Assembly (NCBI RefSeq): GCF_025938095.1
Contig: NZ_JAPCZF010000001.1
Span: forward strand, 310,001 to 374,000
Length of the DNA stretch: 64,000 bases
Direction: 5' to 3'
Source: Novosphingobium sp. JCM 18896
Lineage (GTDB): Bacteria; Pseudomonadota; Alphaproteobacteria; Sphingomonadales; Sphingomonadaceae
Of the stretch, positions 31,019 through 40,232 are shown one piece after another (positions within the stretch are counted from its first letter, which is position 1; each line of letters begins with the position of its first letter). The notes under the pieces were generated by a model. That model worked only from the letters and a program-made list of their open reading frames with translations, was not told where the DNA came from and made no database searches. A program made the translations under genes and the position numbers.

Positions 31019-31879
31019 ATGTCCAGGTCTCAGGCGCTGCGCGCGCCGATCACGGTCGAAGATCATCTCTCGGCGCGCAATTTCTCGCGGATCGCCGCGC
31101 ACATCTACGAGCGCGTGGGGATCATCATTTCCGAGAACAAGCGGACGATGGTCGAAAGCCGTCTGCGCCGCAGGCTGCCGATCGTCGGCGCCGACGACCT
31201 CGACGAATACTGCGACAAGGTGTTCTCGGGCGAGCTCGGCGACGGTGAGGAAGAGCACCTGATCAATGCGATCACCACCAACAAGACCGACTTCTTCCGC
31301 GAGCCCAAGCACTTCGACTACATGATGGGCACGATCCTGCCCGACCTGGTCGATCACGGTCCGCGCAAGATCAAGATCTGGAGCGCGGCCTGCTCGACCG
31401 GGGCCGAGCCCTATACGATCGCCATGCTGCTCGACGATGCCCTGGCGGGCCGCGGCGCGCCGAGCTTCGCGATCACCGCGACCGACATCGATACCAAGGT
31501 GCTCGAGACCGCCCGGCGCGGCATCTACGAGACCGAAATGGTCGAGCCCGTGCCCGACCGACTGCGGCGCAAATACGTGATGGTCGCCAAGGATGCGAAG
31601 CGGCGCGAGATCCGCATCGCCCCCAAGCTGCGTTCGGCGATCGCCTTCGGCCGCATGAACCTGATGGACTCGCGCTTCGCGGCAGAGCGCGATCACGACA
31701 TGATCTTCTGTCGCAACGTGCTGATCTATTTCAACAAGGTGACGCAGGAGGCGGTCGTCCGCCGGCTCTGCGATCATATCAAGCCGGGTGGGCACCTGTT
31801 CCTCGGTCACGCCGAATCGATCCTCGGTTTCGACGTGCCGCTGACCCAGGTGGCCAACACCGTGTTTCGGAGGGATTGA
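31019..31879 (+). CDS. cheR: Chemoreceptor glutamate methyltransferase CheR
   Basis: SAM-dependent enzyme of 286 aa that methylates glutamates on MCP signalling helices for adaptation. The N-terminal helical domain is followed by the methyltransferase core with [17 protein letters not shown] in the SAM site, [12 protein letters not shown], and [12 protein letters not shown]. The ATG at 31019 has AGGAAAGC before it. Its TGA overlaps the cheB ATG (TGATG). Some receptors tether CheR through a C-terminal xWxxF pentapeptide; such a tail is present on the third MCP in this window. Confidence 0.95.
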   Translation: MSRSQALRAPITVEDHLSARNFSRIAAHIYERVGIIISENKRTMVESRLRRRLPIVGADDLDEYCDKVFSGELGDGEEEHLINAITTNKTDFFREPKHFDYMMGTILPDLVDHGPRKIKIWSAACSTGAEPYTIAMLLDDALAGRGAPSFAITATDIDTKVLETARRGIYETEMVEPVPDRLRRKYVMVAKDAKRREIRIAPKLRSAIAFGRMNLMDSRFAAERDHDMIFCRNVLIYFNKVTQEAVVRRLCDHIKPGGHLFLGHAESILGFDVPLTQVANTVFRRD

Positions 31880-32982
31880 TGCCGGTTCTATCGCGCGACC
31901 GTTCGGGCAACCGTACCCGTGTCCTGGTGATCGACGATTCCGCCAGCGTCCGCCAGACGATGACCGCGATCCTCGAGCAGGATCCCGAGCTTCATGTGAT
32001 CGCTTCGGCGGCCGATCCTTTCGCCGCGGCGAAGATCATCCAGCAGGAAGTGCCCGACGTCATCACGCTCGACGTCGAGATGCCGCGGATGGACGGCATC
32101 ACCTTTCTGCGCAAGCTGATGAGCCAGTGCCCGGTGCCCGTGGTCATGTGTTCGTCGCTGACCGAGGAAGGTTCGGAGACGCTGCTCCAGGCGATGGAAG
32201 CGGGCGCGGTCGACGTGATCCTCAAGCCGCAGATCGGCGTCGCCGACCACCTGGTCGAACACCACATGGAGATCTGCGACGTGGTCAAGGCGGCGGCACG
32301 GGCGCGCATCCGCGGCCGCTCGGCACGGCCGGTGACCAAGGTCGTGCCCGAGAAGAAGCTGACTGCCGACGCCGTGCTGCCGCCGCCGACCAGCCGGGCG
32401 ATGAGCCGCACGACCGAGAAGGTCGTCTGCATCGGCGCGTCGACCGGCGGCACCGAGGCGCTGCGCGAGGTGCTGACTGCTCTGCCTGCGAACGCGCCGG
32501 GCATCGTCGTCGTCCAGCACATGCCCGAGGCTTTCACCAAGGCCTTCGCCAAGCGGCTCAACGGGCTTTGCGAGGTCGACGTCAAGGAAGCGGAGGACGG
32601 CGATCCGGTGCTGCGCGGCCACGTCCTGATTGCGCCGGGTGGGCGCCACATGATGCTCGAGCGCCAGGGCGCGCGCTATCACGTGTCGATCAAGGACGGC
32701 CCGCTGGTCTCGCGCCACCGGCCTTCGGTCGATGTGCTGTTCCGCTCGGCCGCGCGCTCGGCGGGCTCGAACGCGATCGGCGTGATCATGACGGGCATGG
32801 GCGACGACGGCGCCCGTGGCCTCCTGGAAATGAAGGAAGCGCGCGCGCGCACCTTCGCGCAGGACGAGGCAACCTCGATCGTTTTCGGCATGCCGAAGGA
32901 AGCGATCGCCCGCGGCGCGGCGGATCATATCGTCCCGCTCGGATCGATCGCGCGCGAAGTGCTGCAGGCTGCGGCGGCCTAA
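31879..32982 (+). CDS. cheB: Chemotaxis-specific protein-glutamate methylesterase/deamidase CheB
   Basis: Adaptation enzyme of 367 aa that removes methyl groups from receptors when phosphorylated by CheA. The receiver domain carries the phospho-acceptor Asp in [13 protein letters not shown] and the Lys in VILKPQ. The C-terminal esterase domain has the catalytic Ser in [12 protein letters not shown], His in VVQHMPEAF and Asp in [11 protein letters not shown]. The ATG at 31879 overlaps the cheR stop and has GGAGGGA upstream. No cheD is adjacent. Confidence 0.95.
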   Translation: MPVLSRDRSGNRTRVLVIDDSASVRQTMTAILEQDPELHVIASAADPFAAAKIIQQEVPDVITLDVEMPRMDGITFLRKLMSQCPVPVVMCSSLTEEGSETLLQAMEAGAVDVILKPQIGVADHLVEHHMEICDVVKAAARARIRGRSARPVTKVVPEKKLTADAVLPPPTSRAMSRTTEKVVCIGASTGGTEALREVLTALPANAPGIVVVQHMPEAFTKAFAKRLNGLCEVDVKEAEDGDPVLRGHVLIAPGGRHMMLERQGARYHVSIKDGPLVSRHRPSVDVLFRSAARSAGSNAIGVIMTGMGDDGARGLLEMKEARARTFAQDEATSIVFGMPKEAIARGAADHIVPLGSIAREVLQAAAA

Positions 32983-33001
32983 GGGAAATTGGAGAGACTG
33001 C

Positions 33002-34753
33002 GTGTTTGAGAGCAAGATCATCGCCGACGACAGCGCCACGGCAGGAACGGCGGACGTCGGTGCGGCGCTCGGCGTCATTCGGCTCGAGCTGAGCAACGTC
33101 GCCTCGCGGATCGACGCACGCTTCGTCGAGGCGGGCACGACGCTCGGCACGATGCTCGAGACGATCGACGCGCTGATGCAGCGGCTCGACGGCATGACGG
33201 GCGTACTCGGCGCCGACGACGCCGGCGCGGCCGTGGCCGAACTGACCGATGCCGCGCGGCTGATCTCCGAGCTGCCGCAGCGCAGCGCCTGCCGCAACGA
33301 CATCTTCGTCGGCATCCGCCAGACCGTGACGCATCTCGAGGACGGCCTCGGCGGTATCCACAAGATCCTCTCGGCGCTGCGCATCCTCTCGGTCAACATC
33401 CGCATCGTCGCGGTCGAGGAGCCGACCTTCGACAAGTGGGTCGACAGCATCGGCGCGCAGCTTTCTGCCGGCGAGGACGAGCTCACGCCGCTGGTGAACC
33501 TGGTCAACCGGCTCAAGCAGGACGTCTGGCGGGTCGAGGACGTCGAGGGTCAGCTCAGCGCCGAGACCGCTAAGGTCCTGCCCGCCGCGCCCAACCGCCT
33601 GCTGCGTGACGCCCAGACCCTGGTCGACTACCAGGACATGATCGCCAAGACCGTGACCTCGGTCGCCGATATCGCGCGCGGCGTGCAGTCGCGCGTCGCC
33701 CAGGTGCTCGTCGCGCTGCAGGTCGGCGACAATGCGCGTCAGCGCATCGAGCACATCGCCAGCGGCCTGGCCCTGCTCGAAGACCATCTCGCGCACGGAG
33801 AAAGCGACGAGGCCAGCGCACGGCAGATGACCGTGACGATCGTCGGCCTGCTCGCCGAGCAGCTCGCCGACACGATGGACAGCCTGCAGAAGGAGATCGC
33901 CGAGCTCGGTCGCTCGATGCAGGGCATCGCCCAGGACGCGCGCAGCCTGCTGTCGATCAGCGGCAACGGCGATCAGGGTTCGGTCGGATCGACGATCCTC
34001 CAGAGCCTCAACGAAGGCATCAACATCGTCGAGCAGCTGACCCTGCAGCTGCGCGAGACCAACGGCGAGGTTTCGGGCATCGTCCGCAACATCCTGATCG
34101 CGCTCGACGGGCTCAACGAGCGCATCCGCGTCGTCGCCGAACTGCGCGACGAGGTCGAGCAGGTCGCGATCAACGTGCGCCTGCGCTGCCAGCACGCGCG
34201 CAAGAGCGGCCCGGCGATCGGCGTGATCGCCACCGAGGTCCGCCGCTATTCGGGCCAGCTCAACGATACGATCCAGACGATCAGCAAGGACCTGGCCGAT
34301 CTCGGCACGCTCAACGAGTCGCTGCGCAACGAGAGCGACCTGGCCGACCAGGTCGACATCCGCCGCATGCTCGAACAGTCGCTGCGCGCGATCGGGCAGG
34401 GCTGCGAGGCGGTGAACTCGTCGCTCGACGGCGCGCTCGAGGATTCGAGTGCGGCGATCGACCTGATCAGTTCGGCGACGCTCGACCTCGACGGCCGCGG
34501 CGATCTCAACCAGGCGCTGCAGCGCATGCTGCTGATCGTCGGCGAGGACGACTGGTCGGCGCCGATCGAGGATGCGGCTTCGGCGCAGGCGAAGGATCAG
34601 ATCCTCGCGACGATCTTCAAGTCGTACACGATGGCGCGCGAACGCGACATCCACCTGGCGCGCAGCCCCATGCCCGATCTGCCGATCCAGGCCGAAACCG
34701 CAGCCGCGGCGCCGGCGGGCGACGACGACGATTTCGACGACATCTTCCTCTGA
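33002..34753 (+). CDS. Soluble coiled-coil protein with degenerate MCP hairpin tip, end of che operon
   Basis: 583-aa protein without signal peptide or membrane segment, almost entirely predicted helix. Residues about 386-416 (VAINVRLRCQHARKSG then AIGVIATEVRRYS) align with the MCP tip pattern [13 protein letters not shown] / [13 protein letters not shown], but the receptor-contact residues are changed. The C-terminus is strongly acidic (GDDDDFDDIFL). The GTG start follows GGAG at seven bases, 19 bases after cheB, so it belongs to the che operon. It may be a cytoplasmic receptor, array scaffold or competitor for CheA/CheW. I know no functional name for it; the link to chemotaxis rests on position and the tip resemblance. 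Confidence 0.8.
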   Translation: MFESKIIADDSATAGTADVGAALGVIRLELSNVASRIDARFVEAGTTLGTMLETIDALMQRLDGMTGVLGADDAGAAVAELTDAARLISELPQRSACRNDIFVGIRQTVTHLEDGLGGIHKILSALRILSVNIRIVAVEEPTFDKWVDSIGAQLSAGEDELTPLVNLVNRLKQDVWRVEDVEGQLSAETAKVLPAAPNRLLRDAQTLVDYQDMIAKTVTSVADIARGVQSRVAQVLVALQVGDNARQRIEHIASGLALLEDHLAHGESDEASARQMTVTIVGLLAEQLADTMDSLQKEIAELGRSMQGIAQDARSLLSISGNGDQGSVGSTILQSLNEGINIVEQLTLQLRETNGEVSGIVRNILIALDGLNERIRVVAELRDEVEQVAINVRLRCQHARKSGPAIGVIATEVRRYSGQLNDTIQTISKDLADLGTLNESLRNESDLADQVDIRRMLEQSLRAIGQGCEAVNSSLDGALEDSSAAIDLISSATLDLDGRGDLNQALQRMLLIVGEDDWSAPIEDAASAQAKDQILATIFKSYTMARERDIHLARSPMPDLPIQAETAAAAPAGDDDDFDDIFL

Positions 34754-34801
34754 GGCCGACGGTCGTCCCGGGCGGCTGCACGGGCGAACATTGCCGCGAC
34801 A

Positions 34802-34835
34802 TGCCAGTCTACCAGTTTAGCGGTCTGCCAGTATA
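34802..34835 (+). promoter_or_regulatory. Spaced CCAGT direct repeats upstream of the MFS gene
   Basis: TGCCAGTCTA (34802-34811) recurs as TGCCAGTATA (34826-34835), with a third ACCAGTTTA between them. The short spacing and the position 22 bases before the start suggest a regulator or polymerase site. No regulator can be named. Confidence 0.3.
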
Positions 34836-34857
34836 AGGCAGCGCCAGGGAGGTAGGA

Positions 34858-36177
34858 GTGGCAGTTTCGGCGAGCGGAGATCCGCGTCGCGCCTTGGCGC
34901 AGGCGCCTATGACGGTGCGGCAGATGTTGGCGATCGGGCTCTGCGTCCTGCTCAACGCGATCGACGGCTTCGACGTGCTGTCGATCAGCTTCGCTTCGCC
35001 GGGCATCGCCAAGGAATGGGGCATCGATCGCGCCGCGCTCGGCGTCGTGCTGTCGATGGAACTGATCGGCATGGCCGCGGGCTCGATCCTGCTCGGCCAG
35101 GTCGCCGACAGCGCCGGGCGCCGACCGACGGCGATCGGCTGCCTGGCGATCATGGCATTGGGCATGTTCGGCACCACCCAGGTCGCCTCTATCGGCGCGC
35201 TCGCGGCGACGCGCCTGTTCACCGGACTCGGCATTGGCGGCATGCTTGCCGCCACCAATGCGCTCGTTGCGGAATTTGCCAACGACAAGTGGCGCCACGC
35301 CGCCGTCGCGATCATGGCGGCGGGCTATCCGATGGGCGTGATCGCCGGCGGTTCGATTACCAGCGGCCTGCTCGAGACCGGCGACTGGCGCGACGTTTTC
35401 CTGTTCGGCGCGGGGATGACGGCGCTGTTCCTGCCGCTGGTGTCGCTGCTCTTGCCCGAGCCGGTCAGCGCTGTGCTGCAGAACCGTCGCGGTGACACGC
35501 TCGCACGGCTCAACCGCAGCCTGCGCGCGCTGGGCCACGCGACGGTTTCCGGCCTGCCGCCCGAGGATGCCGAGCGCCACAAGGCGCGCCTGTCCGATCT
35601 GTTTGCGCGCGGCATGGCGCCGGTCACGGTCCTGCTGACCGCGGCCTATTTCCTTCACATCATGACCTTCTACTTCATCCTCAAATGGGTGCCCAAGATC
35701 GTCGTCGACATGGGCTTCTCCTCCGCGTCAGCGGGCGGCGTGCTGGTCTGGGCCAATGTCGGCGGTCTGATCGGCGGGCTGCTGTTCAGCGCTCTCAGCC
35801 TGCGCTTCTCGCTAAAGGGCCTGCTCGTGGCCTTCATGCTGGCCTCGACGGTGACGGTCGCGGTCTTCGGGCTCGGCCAGGCGGACCTGCAAGGACTGTC
35901 GTGGGCGGCTGCCGTCGGTGGGTTCTGCACGAACGCCGCCGTGGTCGGAATCTATGCTCTGGTCGCGTCCTCGTACCCCACTGAAATCCGCGGCGGTGGC
36001 ACTGGCTTCGTCATCGGAGTCGGTCGTGGCGGCGCTGCGCTGGGGCCGATCGCGGGTGGGCTGTTGTTCCAGGCCGGACTCGGCCTGGCGCCGGTAGCGG
36101 CGATCATGGCCGCTGGCTCGCTGATCGCGGCGCTGGCGCTGTTGGCCTTGCCGAAGTGCGCGGGGACCTCCGGCTGA
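34858..36177 (+). CDS. MFS transporter, aromatic acid:H+ symporter (AAHS) family-like
   Basis: Twelve-helix inner-membrane transporter of 439 aa. The first helix contains NAIDGFDVLSISFASPGIA, matching the DGxD motif of AAHS carriers such as PcaK and BenK that bind the aromatic carboxylate. The MFS loop motif GQVADSAGRRPT after helix 2 and RLFTGLGIGGMLA in helix 4 are present. The GTG start follows GGAGG. It stands alone between the che operon and an MCP gene; the nearest catabolic genes are the lactonase region at 38 kb. An aromatic or related acid is the probable substrate. Confidence 0.85.
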   Translation: MAVSASGDPRRALAQAPMTVRQMLAIGLCVLLNAIDGFDVLSISFASPGIAKEWGIDRAALGVVLSMELIGMAAGSILLGQVADSAGRRPTAIGCLAIMALGMFGTTQVASIGALAATRLFTGLGIGGMLAATNALVAEFANDKWRHAAVAIMAAGYPMGVIAGGSITSGLLETGDWRDVFLFGAGMTALFLPLVSLLLPEPVSAVLQNRRGDTLARLNRSLRALGHATVSGLPPEDAERHKARLSDLFARGMAPVTVLLTAAYFLHIMTFYFILKWVPKIVVDMGFSSASAGGVLVWANVGGLIGGLLFSALSLRFSLKGLLVAFMLASTVTVAVFGLGQADLQGLSWAAAVGGFCTNAAVVGIYALVASSYPTEIRGGGTGFVIGVGRGGAALGPIAGGLLFQAGLGLAPVAAIMAAGSLIAALALLALPKCAGTSG

Positions 36178-36551
36178 GCGGCGGCATCGGCGCGATGTGC
36201 GACCGTTACGGTCATTTCTACACAAAATTACAGAAGACCTAGCGTTCACCAAGAATGCTGGGTTTTTCGCAGTTCCGAAAGGCTGTTCGGTGAACCGGAC
36301 TGAGCCGTCTCATTTTTCATGGGAGGCTAAGCAATCGTACGTAGCGATTTTTTAACCATCGATCCTGTAGCGAACGCCCGTCGCGAGCACTTTGCAATTT
36401 GCAAAGCGCGGAAGAGGTGGGGTGTGCCCGACGGCGGGCCGATCCGCCTGTTTCGCTTCGCAAAAAAAAGAAAAGTCTTCCCCGATACCAGCAAACCCAC
36501 GGCGGTCGTCGTTTCTCGATGGCCACGCATTCCTACGACTGGAGACCGACA
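36178..36551. other. Intergenic region before MCP 3 with inverted repeats
   Basis: 374 bases without a credible gene. It contains a possible weak terminator for the MFS gene (AATCG-TACGTAG-CGATT followed by TTTT, 36333-36353), the palindrome at 36390-36406, a GCCCG-ACGG-CGGGC hairpin at 36426-36439 and an A-rich tract at 36462-36469. The ribosome binding site GGAG of MCP 3 is at 36541. No riboswitch family could be recognised. Confidence 0.5.
36390..36406. promoter_or_regulatory. Perfect 17-bp palindrome upstream of MCP 3
   Basis: CTTTGCAATTTGCAAAG is an eight-pair inverted repeat around a single T, flanked by a further GC/GC pair. It lies about 145 bases before the MCP 3 start in an otherwise unique region and has the look of a dimeric repressor operator. 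The regulator is unknown. Confidence 0.45.
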
Positions 36552-37946
36552 ATGCTGAAGTGGTTTGAGCGCACCGCGCCGATCCGCCTGAAGTTCAAGG
36601 TTCTGCTGATCATTCATGCGAGCCTTACCGGCGGCGTCCTCGCTGCTGCGCTGCTGGCCGGCGCCGGCCCGATCGTGCTGGGGGCTGCGGCCGCCTGTTT
36701 CGTCGCGACGGTTCTGACCGTGCTCGTGGCGAGCCAGCGGATTTGCACGCCTTACGTCAACACCGTCGTGCGCATGGAGGCCCTGGCCGCGGGCGATACC
36801 GACAGTCCGATCGCCTATATCGACTACCGCGACTGCGTGGGTCGCATGACCACGGCCATGTCGACCTTCCGCGACAACGCGGTCGAGGTCCAGGCGAGCC
36901 GCGAGACGCAGGATCGCATTGTCGGCGCGCTGAGCGGAGGGCTCCAGCGCCTCGCCCAGAACCAGCTCGATACCGAGATCACCGAGGAATTCCCCGGTGC
37001 CTACGACGCGCTGCGCTGCAATTTCAACGAGGCCGTTGCTTCGCTCAAGGACACCGTCGGGTCGGTGCGCAACACCGCCGCGAGCGTGCTGACCGGTGCT
37101 TCCGAAATCCGCTCGGCATCCGACGATCTCGCCACGCGCAACGAGCAGCAGGCCGCCTCGATCGAGGAGACGGCGGCCGCGATGAGCCGGGTCACCGGCG
37201 GCGTGCGCGACACGGCCGACAAGGCAGGCGAAGTCCAGCGCTCGATCGCCGACGTCCATCACGAAGCCGAGGAGGGCGGCCAGGTCGTCCGCCGCGCGGT
37301 TTCGGCCATGGCCGCGATCGAGAAGTCGGCGAGCGAGATCAACCAGATCATCGGCGTGATCGACGGCATCTCGTTCCAGACCAACCTGCTCGCGCTCAAC
37401 GCGGGCGTCGAGGCCGCCCGTGCCGGCGATGCCGGCAAGGGCTTCGCCGTGGTCGCCAACGAAGTGCGTCTGCTTGCCCAGCGCTCGGCCGATGCCGCCA
37501 AGGACATCAAGGGCCTGATCGAGGCCAGCAGCAAGCAGGTCAACGATGGCGTCGCGCTGGTCGGCGAGACCGGGACCCTGCTCGACACGATCCTCGAGCG
37601 GATCGGCGGGATCACCGTGCTCGCCGCCGAGATCGCGCAATCGGCCGAGAGCCAGTCGGCCAATCTCCAGCATATCAACTCGTCGGTCGGCGAGATGGAT
37701 CGCATGACCCAGCAGAACGCCGCGATGGTCGAGGAATCGACCGCCGCCGCGCGCAACCTCGCCGACGAGGCCAACGAGCTGACCGGCATGGTCGGTCGCT
37801 TCCAAACCGGGGGCTCGGCACCCGTGCCGATCCGTCCGGCCGCGGCTGCACCGCGTCGCGCTCCGGCGATGGCGATGCCCGCCGTGGTCGGCAATCTCGC
37901 GCTGCAGTCCGACGCCTTCGCCGACGACGACTGGGCCGAATTCTAA
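36552..37946 (+). CDS. Methyl-accepting chemotaxis protein (MCP 3) without periplasmic sensor, with C-terminal pentapeptide
   Basis: Chemoreceptor of 464 aa. Two closely spaced membrane helices (FKVLLIIHASLTGGVLAAAL and GAAAACFVATVLTVLVA) leave almost no periplasmic loop, then HAMP (VVRMEALAAGDTD), a second HAMP-like stretch (LQRLAQNQLDTEI) and the signalling hairpin with FQTNLLALNAGVEAARAG and [18 protein letters not shown]. The last residues DDDWAEF fit the xWxxF docking pentapeptide (NWETF in E. coli Tar/Tsr) that recruits CheR and CheB. The ATG at 36552 has GGAG at seven bases. It is an orphan outside the che operon; without a sensor domain it may sense cytoplasmic or membrane energy state. 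Confidence 0.93.
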   Translation: MLKWFERTAPIRLKFKVLLIIHASLTGGVLAAALLAGAGPIVLGAAAACFVATVLTVLVASQRICTPYVNTVVRMEALAAGDTDSPIAYIDYRDCVGRMTTAMSTFRDNAVEVQASRETQDRIVGALSGGLQRLAQNQLDTEITEEFPGAYDALRCNFNEAVASLKDTVGSVRNTAASVLTGASEIRSASDDLATRNEQQAASIEETAAAMSRVTGGVRDTADKAGEVQRSIADVHHEAEEGGQVVRRAVSAMAAIEKSASEINQIIGVIDGISFQTNLLALNAGVEAARAGDAGKGFAVVANEVRLLAQRSADAAKDIKGLIEASSKQVNDGVALVGETGTLLDTILERIGGITVLAAEIAQSAESQSANLQHINSSVGEMDRMTQQNAAMVEESTAAARNLADEANELTGMVGRFQTGGSAPVPIRPAAAAPRRAPAMAMPAVVGNLALQSDAFADDDWAEF

Positions 37947-37947
37947 C

Positions 37948-38511
37948 TCACCAGCGCGCGCCCGCGCCACCGACCACGTAGGGCCTGTGATAGGACAGGT
38001 CCTCACGGTCGCGCGTGCCCTTGAGGAAACCCTTCACCGGCGGTGACTGCAGCCACGAGGCGTCGCCCTGCATTGCGGTCTCGACCGTCGAGCGACGCCA
38101 CAGGATGCGCCATTCGTCACCGCGCCGTTCGAGCTGGTCCATGTAGCGGCCCGCCGCGACGGTGCAGGTCAGGCCGTCGTGCGAGAGCATCGTGCCGACC
38201 ACGTAGGTCTCGCAGTAGGCGGTATCGCCTTCGATCTCGCAGATGTGGTTGGCGAGGTTGTGCTGGTTCATCGCGAAGGCATGGGCGTGGCCCTTGTTCG
38301 CGAGCTCCGGGTATTCGGTCGCGGGCAGCGGTACGGCGCCGTGTTCGTCGGCGCCTTCGGGCCAATAGCAGCTTGCGGTCAGTTCGGTGTCGTGGCGATC
38401 GCGCCCGCGCGATTCGCGCACGATCACGTCGAGGATGTCCTGCCGGTCCTTGAGCTGGCGCACGGTCTTGCGCAGTTCGGCCAGTTCACTTTCGAGATTT
38501 CCGTCACGCAT
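37948..38511 (-). CDS. SnoaL-like / nuclear transport factor 2 family protein
   Basis: Small cytosolic protein of 187 aa with an N-terminal helix (ELAELRKTVRQLKDRQDILD) typical of SnoaL_4-type NTF2 folds, then a cone-shaped barrel with GRDRHDTELTASCYWPEG and ICEIEGDTAYCETYVVG. Members bind hydrophobic substrates as isomerases, cyclases or dehydratase-like enzymes; many have no known reaction. It lies 26 bases downstream of the SMP-30 gene in the same direction, and the pair is divergent from a TetR gene, so a small catabolic operon is likely. Confidence 0.8.
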   Translation of the reverse strand: MRDGNLESELAELRKTVRQLKDRQDILDVIVRESRGRDRHDTELTASCYWPEGADEHGAVPLPATEYPELANKGHAHAFAMNQHNLANHICEIEGDTAYCETYVVGTMLSHDGLTCTVAAGRYMDQLERRGDEWRILWRRSTVETAMQGDASWLQSPPVKGFLKGTRDREDLSYHRPYVVGGAGARW

Positions 38512-38537
38512 CGTCGTTGTCCTATGGGTATTCGAGA

Positions 38538-39437
38538 TCAGGCCAGCGCGAAGCCGGCCGCGGCGATCGGCATGCCGGGCACGTCCGAGCGGCCGCGATA
38601 GAGGAACGAGTTGGTGGCAGTGATCGCGCCGCCCTCCTTAAGCGTGTCGCCGCCGTCCGCGGGTACCGAGTTGAAATAGAGATCGCGTCCGTCGGCGCCG
38701 CCGAAGCGGAGTTGGGTGATCGAGCCCGCCGGCGTCTCGACGCGGCCGATCTCGGTGCCGTCGGGTGCCATGCGGGTCAGGTAGTTCGAGCGGAAGCCGG
38801 TGATCCACAGGTTGCCCGCGGCGTCGAGCGCCATGCCGTCGGCGTCCTCCTTCTTGAGGAACAGCCGCTGGTTGGTCATCGCGAGATCGTCGGTGACGTC
38901 GAACACCAAGGTGCCGTTGAAGGTGTCGTTGCAGTAGAACCGCCGATGGATCGGATCATAGGCCAAGCCGTTGGTGAAGCCCAGGCCATCGACCAGCAGG
39001 ATCAGTTCGCGGGCTGCGGTGAGGCGATAGAGCGCGGTGGGCCGCGGTGTCTCGCCCTTGATGATCATCTCGATGTCGTTGGTGCCGAAGAAGATGCCGC
39101 CGGTGCCGTCGGGCACGAGTTCGTTGACACCGTTGATCGGCTGGCCATCGATCCGGTCGATCAGCCAGCCCGAGCGGCCGCTCTGCCGGTCGTTCCACAG
39201 GATGCCGCCTTCGCCGGTCGAGAGCACGATCCCGTCCGCGTTCATCAGCACGCCGCCGGTCCACATGCGTTCGGGATTGAGCACGCCAAGCTTGGTGCCG
39301 TCGGGCTTCACGCCATGGATGCCGCCGGCGATCACGTCGCTGTACCAGATCGTGTCGCGCTCGTGATCCACGGCCAGGCCCTCGAGATAGAGGCCCGAGG
39401 CGATCGTCGTGAAATCAGCTGTCGTCGTTGCGTCCAT
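38538..39437 (-). CDS. SMP-30/gluconolactonase family protein
   Basis: Six-bladed beta-propeller lactonase-like protein of 299 aa. LEGLAVDHERDTIWYSDVIAG is the first blade, with the metal-ligand Glu in the EG pair. The Asn/Asp ligand regions are NGLAYDPIHRRFYCNDTFNG (split) and DGMALDAAGNLWITGF. No signal peptide. The ATG at 39437 follows GGGAG; an ATG nine codons upstream lacks a site. Likely hydrolyses a lactone or ester intermediate in the pathway served by its operon; the substrate is not visible. Confidence 0.85.
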   Translation of the reverse strand: MDATTTADFTTIASGLYLEGLAVDHERDTIWYSDVIAGGIHGVKPDGTKLGVLNPERMWTGGVLMNADGIVLSTGEGGILWNDRQSGRSGWLIDRIDGQPINGVNELVPDGTGGIFFGTNDIEMIIKGETPRPTALYRLTAARELILLVDGLGFTNGLAYDPIHRRFYCNDTFNGTLVFDVTDDLAMTNQRLFLKKEDADGMALDAAGNLWITGFRSNYLTRMAPDGTEIGRVETPAGSITQLRFGGADGRDLYFNSVPADGGDTLKEGGAITATNSFLYRGRSDVPGMPIAAAGFALA

Positions 39438-39561
39438 GGCTCTCTCCCGCGTATCGTTCGTCAAACTGTTAGCAAACCGCCGATGCTGTCAAGCGCGTGG
39501 CGCTCGGCCTTTACGGTTACGCGCCGGAACTCTAGGCAGGAACGATGAGGAACAGGGGCGA

Positions 39562-40158
39562 ATGACCGCGGAGAAGCTTGGACCCAATCGCCGCATGGGG
39601 CCGGTGGGATCGGAAAACTGGCATGCCATGCTCGACGGTGCCGAGCATATCCTGCGTGAAGAAGGTCATGCCAAGCTCACCTCGCGACGCATCGCCGAGC
39701 AGATCGGCGTCAAGCAGCGGCTGGTCTATTACTACTTCCACACGATGGACGATCTGATCGTCGCGATGTTCCGTCGTTCGTCCGAGCGCGACCTGCGCCA
39801 GCAGCGCGAGGTCAGCGCCGCGCCGATGCCGCTGCGGCGGCTTTGGGAACTCGCCGCCTATTCGCACGATGCGCGGCTGATCTCCGAGTACATGGCGCTG
39901 GCCAACCGCATTCCCGACCTCAAGGCCGAGGTGATCAAGTTCATCGACGAATCGCGCGCGATCCAGGTGGCGGCGATCACGCGCGCGCTCGAGGCATCGG
40001 GCACGGCCGCGAAGCTGCCCGCGACCGCGCTGGCGATCATCGCGACCAGCGTCGGCCTGTCGCTGAACCGCGAGGAGGAATTGGGCCTGTCGTCGGGGCA
40101 TGCCGACATGCAGGCGGTGCTGGCCGGCTTCCTCGACCTGCTCGAACCGCAGGGCTGA
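39562..40158 (+). CDS. TetR family transcriptional regulator
   Basis: Regulator of 198 aa, divergent from the SMP-30/NTF2-like operon and probably its repressor. The helix-turn-helix is LTSRRIAEQIGVKQRLVYYYF, split around the turn, with the TetR-typical VYYYFHTMDDL. The C-terminal helical domain is unspecific. The ATG at 39562 follows AGGGG closely. The 124-base intergenic region should hold the operator; no clear palindrome was found by eye. Confidence 0.85.
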   Translation: MTAEKLGPNRRMGPVGSENWHAMLDGAEHILREEGHAKLTSRRIAEQIGVKQRLVYYYFHTMDDLIVAMFRRSSERDLRQQREVSAAPMPLRRLWELAAYSHDARLISEYMALANRIPDLKAEVIKFIDESRAIQVAAITRALEASGTAAKLPATALAIIATSVGLSLNREEELGLSSGHADMQAVLAGFLDLLEPQG

Positions 40159-40232
40159 GACGCACGGGTTCTAGCCTGCCCTATCGGGGGGCAAACGTAT
40201 GTCTCAATACGCCACTTCCATTCGGTGAAGGC

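Noticed and set aside
36370-36470. Possible c-di-GMP riboswitch upstream of MCP 3.
   Set aside because: The GCAAAG and hairpin elements do not match the GEMM consensus arrangement; only simple inverted repeats are supported.
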